From: Anseranas semipalmata
Lineage: Eukaryota > Chordata > Aves > Anseriformes > Anseranatidae
DNA length: 64,000 nucleotides
NCBI GenBank assembly: GCA_013399115.1
Contig: VXAA01001113.1
Location: 204,381-268,380 of the forward strand
Reading direction: 5' to 3'
The notes under the pieces were generated by a model. The model did no database searches. It was not told where the DNA came from and saw nothing but the letters and a program-made list of their open reading frames with translations. Within the stretch, counting starts at the first letter, position 1, and each line of letters begins with the position of its first letter. Below are positions 1-10,627 of this stretch, one piece after another. Both the position numbers and the translations under genes were made by a program.

Positions 1-579
1 TAACCCAGACTTAAGCCCACAAAAAATTTCATTCTTATTTTTCGTGTCTACTACCAGCTGCATGAAAGACTCACTTCTTTTGTTTATTTTGAACCCCATT
101 AGCTTCACATGAAGACATTAGTCCTTGCACTAGAAGAAAATACTCTTGCTCCCTCTCCAGGCCTCCACACCAGTCATGAATATGCAATCAGTTATATGCC
201 ACCCAAACTGTCTTTTCTACGCCAAAGATTTTCAGCTTATTCAAGCATTCCCCATAAGGAAGGTGTCTTTTTGCCTTTGATCATCCTTCTCTGGATCTTT
301 TCAGTTGTCTTCAGTAGTCTTTCTGAGATGCCTGGTTTGGAATTGCACATGATATTCAGGGTGGGGTAACCCTAGACTGATGCAATTGCATGATGATACT
401 CTTTGTTTTGATTTTTATCCGTTTCTGAATAATTGTGATCATTTTAGAGCTTTTTTTTTTTTTTTCTCTTCTAGTGAGCACAGAGCTTCTGTTTAGAGGG
501 AATTAACTGTCATAACCCTATGACTTGTTCCTGCATGATAAGGGTTGAGTCAAAGACCATTCTGTATGTGAAATTATGA
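1..579. other. unassigned non-coding DNA
   Basis: I recognise no gene or repeat here beyond a T15 run at about 451-465. The short open frames have no splice context or family resemblance. The stretch borders the 3' side of the antisense ancient LINE that starts near 580 and may include more of its eroded 3' end. Confidence 0.6.
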
Positions 580-2340
580 TTGTGTTTCTCTATCTGCATA
601 ACAGTACATTTATCTAATCTGAATTTCATCTCCCATTATACTCCATTGTCCTGTAATACTCTTCTGTACTTCCTCACCATGTACTCTCCAGTCTTTACCA
701 CCTTTAATGACTGCATGCTAGACAGCTTTGCCACCTCACTGCTCAGCCCCGTTTCCAGGTCATTGCTTCAAGTACCACAGATGCCGGCACAGGCCTTAAG
801 GAGCTCTGCTGGTTACCCCCCTGCTGCAAGAATTGACTGTGTACTCCTACCCTCTTCTTCCTATCTTTGAAAAATGATTTGTATTGGTCAGAACCAGATA
901 AGAGGATAATCTTATCCTATGGATGCTTATTTCCTTTAAATACCTTTTGTTAAACCCTTTTGGAAAGCCAAGAACATTTTATTTGGTGGGTTATTGACAT
1001 CCACAAGCCTGTTAACCCATAAAATAAAAACGAGAGGATTGTAAGGTGCAATTTCCCAGTAGTGAAATCTTTTTTTACCATCCTTCATCAAAGTTGCAGC
1101 TAATTTATGTGGTTCAGATGTCAGGCTTGTAGTTCCCTGGATCTCTCCTGGATCCTCTCCAGTCTTCTCATACCAGGGAAGTTTTAAGGGACACACTGCA
1201 CATTGGTGTTAATAATTCAGATATTTCATCTTTGATTTTCTGTAGAACTCTTGGGTAAATATACCTAGCCCTGCTGTTTTGTCTGTGTTTATTCTTTCTT
1301 TGTATTCTCTACCTTCACTACAATTTCAGGCAGACTCCTGGCTGAATCCTTCCCTCAAAGAAGGTCTAAGATGTTTATCACCCCTGTTTTGTTCTGTACT
1401 AAACACCAGTGCAAAGAATTCACACGGGTATTCTGCAGTGATCTTTTTCTCTGTAAGTGATTCTTATATATGGTTGCTACCAATTGGTCTTACAGGCAGG
1501 CTTTTCACTCCTGATGTGTTGAAAAAAGGAATTAAAATATCTTGTTTCCTTTCATTGATTCCTCCTCAAACTCCTTTGGCCTGCCTCATTACATTTTACT
1601 TTTAATCTGCTAGAGTTCCTGATTCTGTTTTCTTTTTTTGGATACAGCTTTAGTTTTTTTGAAGGATGCCTTCATATTTCTAATAGCAGCCTTTACTCTT
1701 CCGTTCAGCTGTGCTGGCTTCCTTTTTTCTCCAGGCTTTTCTAAGAGAAAACCAGCAGTACACCAGTGGCATGTTTCCTACTCAACACCCTTCAGCGCTG
1801 TCAGCACCTGTAAGGATTTAATTCCTTTAGCTTCCTCTTTTAACTTTTTCTAAGAGCTTATTTTTACACGTTCCTGCTGCGAATCTGGGCAAAGCTTTGG
1901 TGGACTGCTCAACCCTTGTTGCTCCCATAGGGATGTTGACGTAAGGTACATTGTGGAATCTGCTGCAGGATGTTGACTTCTTCATGAGCTTTTGAACTAG
2001 ATGTTGCTTAACACTTAATACCAACCTAGGGGGTTACGTATCTTCTTCTGGGGTCAATAACCAGCTACTGCTTGGCACATTCATTGAAGCCATATAAAAA
2101 TGATGTTTTTTTTCTTCAGACTGTGATGTAACCTTTGCTCTGTCTCCATGGAGGTACTGAAGTCACCCAATGCACTTGTATTTCCTGCCCTGTCTACCTC
2201 TTTGTTTTCTATCAGCATCGCTTTGCGTCACTATACCGGTGAGCAGTAAGGTCTGTTGACCTGAAAGTGTATTCTTCCTCATTGGCCTGGAGCTTCCATA
2301 CATATAGATTCTAGTCCACATGTTTTGCTCTCTAATATTG
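580..2340 (-). mobile_element. ancient CR1/L3-like LINE, degraded ORF2, antisense
   Basis: Read on the minus strand, this stretch follows the antisense text of an old amniote CR1 (L3-like) reverse-transcriptase ORF in the right order over about 1.75 kb. The minus-strand translation of 721-764 gives NDLETGLSSEVAKL, which matches the segment just before and into the catalytic FADD box. Blocks near 1100-1170, 1240-1270, 1410-1430 and 1520-1780 then follow the order expected towards the 5' part of ORF2. The frame is broken by many stops and indels, so the copy is dead. It is much more diverged than the other CR1 copies in the window, which suggests it predates the avian radiation. Family is inferred by eye and both ends are approximate. 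A different old CR1 branch is possible. Confidence 0.72.
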
Positions 2341-5300
2341 CAGGATAATGAAACCAGAACCTTTCAAAGTGATTTAAAATTTTGTGATGACCTGGAAAGG
2401 AGACAAAGTAAGGGAGATATAAGGATATTTAACTGCAAAGCTCAAGAGCATATGCTTTAATTAAATTTAGCAGCTTGAATCAACTCCTCCCCTCCCATCT
2501 GAATGGCTGGCAGATAGTCTGTGATCATGGAAATATGCTTTCTATTGCCCTTATTTATGTTACTAAATCTCTCCTAAAATTTCTCAGTGTCGTGACTGTA
2601 TATAGCAATAGTGGGAGCAAGAAACAAGACAACAAGATAACACATAGACCCACACGAAGCACTTTGGCTAACGAGGTGCTCATAGTACAGGTTGCCAATG
2701 CTGATCGGGTCTCTTGCTGCTTCTAGCACTGGGGATGAGATCTACATTAAAAAAATTTACCAATTAGGTCCTGATTTACAAAGAAGGTTGAGATGGCTAC
2801 TCTGCAAAACCATCTGCAAAAAGGTTGCCTCGGTTTTCTAAGGTACCTATTATCCATAAATGACAATGCTTTTGATAATAAACATTAGATATCTATTTTT
2901 TTCTCCTGTGCATATCCAGAGGTGCTGCTGTCTCAGCAGAGCCAAGCAGTTCTTTCCCAGCACTTCAGGAGACTCATGACATCGGTGCTGTTTCCTCAAA
3001 CACTTTAATGAAGCTCATCTCAAAAGCATGTTCTGGGTGCATGTGATGACCGCCAATGACACTACCCTGGCTGTCTAGGAATGCAAAATCTGTCCTTTTT
3101 TGTAATAGCCTAGAGATTCGCTTGCTTACTTAGGAAGTGGGTGGCTTGAGCTTAAGTCTTTCAGATTGGGAGGTTTCCCCTCTACTGTTCCCATGTCCTA
3201 GAAAAATGTGCTAATCATGCAGCTGGGCTAAGGCTGCTTTCTGTCCTGCTAGGCAAAGCTGAGCCATTGTGCAGAAAAAAGGCCTTCAAGCTTCATAAAG
3301 GTAATGAAGGAACAGCCAAAAAGAAACACATTGTAGCTCATTAACGAGGAGATCCTAAGCAACCTCTTAGAAGACAGGGTAGAAAGGGTGTGAGGATGCA
3401 CTGCAAGGGACCAGTAAAGTTAAAACATCTCTCTCATGTTTGACATGGTAAAGAAGAGGGGGTCAATAGGTGGAATTTTCTTGACTTTCCCTGATACTCA
3501 TTTGGAAGAGCTTTTCTTAGGGGGTGTGTCCCACCAAATAATAGATGTTACCTCCCTCAGTTGATGCCCTTTGTAATGTTGTAATGTTGCTGCACCTTGC
3601 TCCTGAATAGATTGTGTAGGCATTCTAAAATTACTTTACCTTTCCTCTTAAAAATCTGTTTTTACTAACTATTGGAGTAAGCTACAGCTGCATGTTTTAT
3701 AGGAGAGGTTTTATCACTGATTCTTTTTCAGACAGAGCATGCTTTTAATAAATGAAATAAATACTAAATGCATACAAGCCCTTCCTCTCATTATGACAGC
3801 TTTGCACTTTTTATTATGTGGGTGGTAGAGAGGACTACAGGTGTATGCAGTGGGTCTGAATGGAGAGGACACTCAGTAGCAGAGACTTGGCCTTGCAACC
3901 CTGAGTCATTAGACCTGGATTCCTGCTGCAGTGTTTGGGCACCAGTCATATCTCATACCCAACTTTACTGAATTGACTACATTTAAACGTGCTGTTCAGA
4001 CATTTCAAAGCTGCAGTTGATGGCAGAGCTCCAAAGAAGAGGCTGAATGCTTCAATAAGGCACCTACAAGGTTAACTTTCGTGTGCTTCACATCTGGACA
4101 GATGTGCTGGTTTATGGCCAGGAGGATGCTACTTACTGGAGAACCTTTCCATCCTGAATTAGTTAAAACTCCTCCTCATTTGCAGTCAAGGACAGATGAG
4201 GATCGTTAAGAAAGTGCATAGTCTTAGGCTCAGGCTAAGTAACAAGCTGAATGGTTATATTCTGCCTGCTTACATTTCACCAGGAATTCCAACCCATAGT
4301 GTAGCTCATTAAGATAACGTCCCAGAGTTTTACATGATGACTGGTGTTGATATGCCGCTGAGCAGCCCCTGCACTGTTGATCAGAAGTGGCAATACTTCG
4401 GCAGTGGGTCAGCTGCATTTCAGCCCTGGTCCAAAGTTAGTGTGAAGTCAATGGAAGAACTTCTGCTGAGTCAATAAGCTTTGGATCAATTTCCTACGTC
4501 AGTTCACAATGTGCTTTTGAATAATTTATGGTGAAGGCTTTATATAAATACAAATTACTGTTTTTACTTACTTGCATATCATAAGAATAACTTTTTTTTT
4601 TTAAATAGTTTTACTTATTTATCTTTTTGGAGATCGGAGCTGAAGACTATTCATCAGTGAGGCTGGCTCCCTCATTTTAATGAGTTAGTGTATCCATTTT
4701 ATTTTCCTCAGACAGAGTTGATAAAATGAGATACAAATCTACACACCTGCAGGCCATTGAGATAATACAGTACTTGGGCTAGCTGTGGGAAGAGAAATGG
4801 TAGTAAAGATACTGCTTTCTTCAGGATGATATATACACAAAGGGAAAAGGTTTTTAATAGGCTTAAGATACTAAGCTTGACTGAGCCAGGTCTCTTAAAC
4901 TTAAAGTGATATCCTTTCAAAAACAACAGTAGCAAGTATGGGCCAACTGATCCATTTATTTGAAGTCTTTTAAATGCCACTGATTTAGTATACAGATCTG
5001 CATTATAATCTGATCTCAGTGTGGGCTGTCACCAGAAGAGGTGGTCCTGCTCCTTCTGCTTTTTAGCTGACCCTGGCTGGATATTATGCTTTCCCATGCA
5101 TTTGACTGAGCAGTTACGTAGGTGAGGGTAGCAGAAAGTACTGGGATCACTTCTGTAGCAGCATCCTGAAGCTGGACAAAGTTAGGCACAACATGAAACT
5201 GTATCCTAGAATTGGCAGTTTTCTCTGAATGGCACCATAGCCCCGTGTAATTATGAAAACATCAAAAATTAGAACATCTTATGTGGTACAGTAGTAAATA

Positions 5301-5388
5301 ATTTCAGAAACAATGAAAAGTGATGAACAGTGTTTGGTTTCCTTCTGTTTTCAAGCTGGTACTTGACGCCGAATTCATTCATTCCCTC
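2341..5388. other. unassigned non-coding DNA with possible old SINE/MITE relics
   Basis: No gene is recognisable. A stretch near 3890-3960 has a weak MIR-like look. The segment near 4430-4500 has a symmetrical arrangement, with 'aagtcaatgg' facing 'gagtcaataagctttgg', of a kind seen in old amniote inverted-repeat elements. Both are weak. The remainder is AT-rich single-copy-looking sequence with short chance open frames. Confidence 0.5.
4430..4500. repeat. possible ancient palindromic (MITE-like) relic
   Basis: About 70 bases in which two partly complementary arms surround a short centre: one arm carries 'gaagtcaatgg' and the other 'gagtcaataagctttgg'. Old amniote non-autonomous inverted-repeat elements often show this arrangement. 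The match is short and diverged, so chance similarity remains likely. Confidence 0.3.
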
Positions 5389-5405
5389 TTTTTTTTTTTT
5401 TTTTT
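5389..5405 (+). repeat. poly-T tract (T17)
   Basis: Uninterrupted run of T just upstream of the old plus-strand LINE relic. It may be slippage-derived or the A-tail of an antisense retroposon, but no element body is recognisable on its left side. Confidence 0.8.
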
Positions 5406-5440
5406 GTCATATATATTTTTTAACATTGTATTAGAATTCA

Positions 5441-7340
5441 GTGAAATTTAGTAGGTGGTGTAACAGGAGGGGATGTAGAGGATATGTCCCTTTTAAGGCC
5501 AATGACTACAAGGGACAGTCAATCTATGTCTTCTGGCAGGCGAAAAAAGCTTCAGGGCCAACCTGTGTTCTGCAAAGATGGAGTTCACTAAGATCCTCAG
5601 AAGGGAAACTTCTCCAGCTGAAATCACCTTGACAGAAAAGTGAGAGCAAACAGAGTCCTTACAAAAAGCAAAAAGATCAGCAGAGGAAACTGCATGTTCA
5701 AGCTCAAAAAATGCAGAGATAGCATGGACATTGCTAAAAGTCAATTCAGATTATTCCTGGCAGAGAAAATTAAAATAGGGAGCACGGATTTCTTCAGTAT
5801 TTAAATGTGGAAACAGAAAGAAAAGGTGGAATAAGAAATATAGGGCAGAGATTAGAGATAAGGGAAATATGACCCCGCAGTTAAAGGTATACTTCAGCTC
5901 AGCTTTCTGTAAGGAGTCTAAACGTAGAGCCTGCTAAGAAAAGACAAGATGATTAATGGGAAGAGGAGCGTGGACATGGAAATTTCTATTACCAAGGTGG
6001 AAACAAAACTCTCTAAACTAGTTTCATTTAGCTGGGGAGAAAGGAGGAGATATGGAGCTGGGTAATCAGCATTCTTGATATTTGAAAGAGCTGGCTCATG
6101 AAATCAGTGCTCCATCTCAAAGCTCTTTAATAAATGTATGAAGTTGGGGGTGGTTCCATCTGGCTGTCAAATAATAAATATAGTGTCCATATCGGAGTGG
6201 AGAAAAGCAACCAACCAACCCCACAAATGTGCACGCTTTAGAATAAATCATCAAGGGAACAAAAATGAATGAATAATTGAAGAAAAGAAACAAGCACAAG
6301 GAGGTGAAAATAAATCAAGATGGGAGGAAATACAGATTTATCAAAGACAGATTATGTCTGATGTCTTTCCTTAAAAAAGATAACCGATTCTTATGGATGG
6401 AAAAAATGCTGTAGACATAATCCACTTAGACTTCAATAAAGCAATATCAGTATTGTGCCACATGGGAAATTATTAACTGGAGAAAACATGGATTGTATCC
6501 AAAATACTAATGGGGCAAGGAACTACTGAAGGGAAATGACCATGCTCTGTAGAGAAGACAACTTTTAGTTTGGAGGGCAGTTTTTAGTGGAGTTTCACAA
6601 TGCTCTGTCTTTGGACTAATCTTATTTAATGTTTCCATTGGTGACCCTGCCTTAACAAATAGAGAATTACTGATGAAATCTGTAGACAGCACAAAGCTGG
6701 GAGGCATAGGCAATTCAGAAGAGGATTGGTGTATTACTGAGGTGAATTGGATGGAGAACTGAAAAATATAATAGTACAAAGAGTAAGGTCATCCATGCGG
6801 GGATTAATAACAAGAGAATCAGTTATAAAGCTGGAGCTTGTCAGTAGAAAATGAGAGATGTTGTGTTTGTTGATCACAGAATGATACAGACCTGAAAAAG
6901 CAAACATCCTAGGAATGCCTCAGCTGAGATGCTCTCAAGAGAGGTGGGGAAGAATTATTCCTCTTTGATTAGACCATACTGAGACCTCTTACAGAGCAAT
7001 GTACAAAATCCTTGGCTTCCACATACAAGAAATATGAATTCAAACTGGTGCAATGATATTCATCTGGGACCATCAGTAGCTTGGAGATGTTACTAGAAAG
7101 AAAAAACCTAAAAGTGTTTATTTCTTATGCAGCCTAAGAAAATTAAAGCTGAGAAGCAATATGATTGTTCTCTAAATGTAAGTGATGTGAACTCAAGGAG
7201 CAGAGAAGGACTTTTTAAGCAAAGGGAGAATGCTGATGCAAGAATAAGTTGGTAGACAATGGCTGTGGAAGAAATTAGTCTGGAAAGTCTTAAGAATAAA
7301 GGTGGAAGGGTCTGGAGCGGTGTCCTAGTCCTGATAATGG
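5441..7340 (+). mobile_element. ancient CR1/L3-like LINE, degraded ORF2
   Basis: Plus-strand translation gives RT fragments in the correct order. The first, VDIIHLDFNKA around 6409-6441, equals motif A of CR1 RT ([11 protein letters not shown] in the young copy at 41.4 kb). Next is FGLILFNV near 6610-6633, matching the GPVLFNI region. Then KSVDSTKLGG at 6676-6705 lies where FADDTKLGG should be, with the catalytic Asp pair lost. The part before about 5850 is assigned only because it looks like old upstream ORF2 text, and the tail to 7340 by its resemblance to thumb and C-terminal sequence. Many stops and frameshifts are present. It is of similar age to the antisense relic at 580-2340. Boundaries are uncertain by 100 bases or more. 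Confidence 0.68.
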
Positions 7341-10028
7341 GAACAAAAGACCTTACTTTCAGGCAGATTTATTAAGAAACTGAAAGATATCACTGGATAT
7401 GACACCAGCGGTAGTACAGGCTTGTTTTTGATTACCCAGAAAGATTCTGGGTTCACCAATCTCAGCTATGTCACCTTCAGCCCTGAACTGGAAAGTCTGC
7501 AGGATGCTACATTCACTGATTTTTGTCTCTGGTAGCTTGGCACCTTTGCATTGTTCTCTGTTGCCTGGTACAAACCTATCTTAGCTGAGTCATGAGTGAC
7601 ACTCTGAGGTCTACTGCTGGTTCCAGGCAAGGATTCTACAGATCTGTAAGTGAAGGAGATGTTTGGGAGGTTGGGTGAGCTGAGCCGTGCTCTGGAGGTG
7701 ACTCTTTTTCTATATGGAGTCTCCTGGGAGCCCAAGGTGACTCCAATTTTATTTGAAACACTGTCATCAGATCAAAAATGGGCAAGGATGAACCTAAGCA
7801 GAGCCATTAATGCCCAAGCTAGGCCTAGGTAAGTGAAAAGAAAAATCTTTTGCTTATATTTTGTGTTTATACCTACTGGACCAAGACTGAGCATTACAGG
7901 CAACCACTGTTGAAAATGAAAGACGTTTATCAAACAAGAGGAGAGGACATCCTGTCCTTCTTTAGCACTCCTCTCCTTCTCCAGTTTCTCTGACTAAACG
8001 TTTCAGAACAAGTTGTTCAGTACAGGGATAACCTGCTGTATTTGCACAAAACTGTTTACACACTCACTCAAAGTATCCAAAGGAAATGTTCAGAACCAGT
8101 CAGGAGACCTTACTCAGCAGTGACATCGCACTCTCATTCTTGTTAGGGAGGTTAGGGATCACATTCTTGTTAGGGGCTGTTGAATTCACTCAACGGCCAA
8201 ATCATGAACAGTAGTAGACGATTTTGTAAGAAAGAGACACATTTGTAAGAAAGAGAAGAATTTCTTTCTTCTAGCTGATCTGTACTTAGATCTAACACTG
8301 CAGTGTCTTATCCATATCAAAAATGTGTTCCACAGGTTTGCTAAGAGGAAGGTGTTTGTCCTTGCTCTTGACAGTTCACCCCACTCAAGGAATACACCTC
8401 ATGTGGGATGAACTGTGAAAAAGCAAGAGAAAGGATTTCCTCCGTGACAGAGATCAAAACGTCATTTTTGGAACCTTTTTGACAAATACTCTGCAGTGTT
8501 CCCAGAAGCATCTGAGAAAATTACCTCTCTGGTGGCTGCTGCAAGCTGGGTGCCAACAGGTCACTGTGACCCAACAGTGTTTCTCAAATGGGGGAGTCAC
8601 TGTACAGTCATCCTGGGAAGATTTCAGAAGGGTTCACAAAGCACTCAGAAAAGCCAGATACGTCTTTAACATTAGAGCTGGACACATTTTTAACATTGAT
8701 TACAAAATGGAAAATGCTAAAAGCAAAAATCATAACTGTAACAATATTTAGATATGATTAATATTGTTCAGAAACCCACATTCAAGTGACAGTTGGTGAT
8801 ATTAAATTCTGCCAGTACTCAGGCCATGTCATATGAAAAGAAATGATCCACTTAACAGGCAAACTGGCAAAAATGCAGAACATCGGTCCTTGTTTGGAGA
8901 GAAAGGGATGGGGAGGAGAGAAGCTGTCATAACTCCCTTACATTCCCATAGTGACGGCAGGACAGTCCCTGTGGTATCCACGGTGTGTAAGCAAGGACTA
9001 TTCTCGATATGCAGAATGCTGAGAGATGCCATCAGGGAGGTTTAGCAGTTTAAAGGGGAAGCTAGGAATTCAGAAATAATTCAAAAATTGTACAGACACC
9101 TATATTTATTCTCATTTTGGTGAGTCAGGCAGAAGGATGCTCTTTGGTGGGAGGACTTGAAGAGCACAACTGTGATCTCCCCTGGTTCAGCTCCAATGTG
9201 GCACCTGGTTACAAGCCAAGAATTCCAGATAGAAGAAAAATAAATGAGAGTGCGGGGGGATACAGAAGACCAACAGAAGACTGGGATTTAATGAAGGAAC
9301 AAAAGGGACATTAAGAATGGATTCTACCATGCACAGAATCAGGTGTCGTTCAAACGTGATGCTGAAACTGAGCTGGGACTAACACAAAACATACCTTTGC
9401 CCTTGTTCGCTTTGAACTGATCTTTGGAAAGCAGTGATGGATTCCTTAATTTACATCATTAAAATAAAGTCAAATCAAAACAGCATCTGAGCATACATTC
9501 AGAGAAAGCTCTTTTATTGTGCCAAGAGTATCCTGCATGCCAGTGCTCTAAATAAACAGTCTAAATATACAGGTTCATAAATCTTGTGTGTGAAATTAAA
9601 ACAAGGGAAAGGACATTGATTTATTATATGTTTATTGGAGAGCTTAAAACTTACTCTTTAGTTATAATAACGGTGCCCCCCATGCTCTGTCAGGGGGCAG
9701 AAGTGTTTGACTTCAATTGTGCTTTTCTTGTTTTTGGTAATTGTAAGGTCAGTAGGAAGTGTTCCCAGAACAGCAATTTTTTGGCTGCACTCTTAGGTTG
9801 TTTCTAGATTCCCATTATAATTTCACCATTCAGTGTAACTTCACCAAAAAGAAACTGACCTCCCAAACTTGAAATATAGCTCTTCTTTCACGAAAGGGAT
9901 TTTGTGGGAAATACCATACATATCAGGAAAGGCATTTGAGAAATCTGGAGTCAGATTGTGACTGATGTAAATTACAAATGGCTTGCTTCTTTTTAAAAAT
10001 TAATGAAACAGCAGTAATTTTACACCAA
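7341..10028. other. unassigned non-coding DNA
   Basis: No recognised gene. It contains two short local duplications: 'cattcttgttaggg' occurs twice near 8130-8175, and 'tttgtaagaaagagA' occurs twice near 8223-8255. It also contains one weak exon-like interval (about 7642-7828) ending at a good GTAAGT donor. The rest shows no structure I can support. Confidence 0.55.
7642..7828 (+). other. weak exon-like interval, probably chance
   Basis: The interval starts after an AG at 7640-7641 preceded by a poor pyrimidine tract, and ends before GTAAGT at 7829-7834, a near-ideal donor. One frame is open across most of it (about 60 codons from a GTG at 7650), ending in the TAA inside the donor. The translation resembles nothing I know. 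The acceptor is weak, so a non-coding RNA exon or a cryptic site is at least as likely as a coding exon. Confidence 0.15.
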
Positions 10029-10627
10029 ATGGGGTGCATCAGGCACGGCATTGCTAACCGGTCGAGGGAGGTGATTGTCCCACTCCGTTCTGCCCTGGTG
10101 AGGCCTCACCTCGAGCACTGTGCGCAGTTTGGGGCACCATGGTATAAAAAGGACATAAACCTATTAGAGAGTGTCCAAAGGAGGGCTACAAAGATGGTGA
10201 AGGGCCTAGAGGGCAAGACATATGAGGAACGGCTGAGGTCCCTTGGTTTGTTCAGCCAAGAGAAGAGGAGACTGAGGGGAGGCCTCATGGCGGCCTGCAG
10301 CTTCCTCACAAGGGGAGCGGAGGGGCAGGCGCTGAGCTCTGCCCTCTGGTGACAGTGACAGGACCCGAGGGAACGGCATGGAGCTGTGACAGGGGAGGTT
10401 CAGGCTGGGTGTCAGGAAAAGGTTCTTCACCGAGAGGGTGGTCGGGCACTGGAACAGGCTCCCCAGGGACGTGGTCACAGCACCGAGCCTGCAGGAGTTC
10501 AAGGAGCGTTTGGACAATGTTCTCAGATATATGGTCTGGTTTTTGGGTGGTCCTGTGTGGGGCCAGGAGTTGGACTCAATGATTCTTGTGAGTCCCTTCC
10601 AACTCACGTTATTCTATGATTCTATGA
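10029..10627 (+). mobile_element. CR1 LINE 3' fragment (F/X-like 3' end)
   Basis: This is a 5'-truncated CR1 copy. It begins in the late RT/thumb region and translates in part as [20 protein letters not shown] and [20 protein letters not shown], followed by [12 protein letters not shown]. It then continues through the C-terminal part ([26 protein letters not shown] text, frameshifted here) into a 3' UTR ending in two ATTCTATG units at 10611-10627. The 3' end, with 'ggccaggagttggactcaat', is typical of the CR1-F/X group. Reading frame is broken around 10330-10400. The GC content is visibly higher than in the flanks. Confidence 0.95.
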
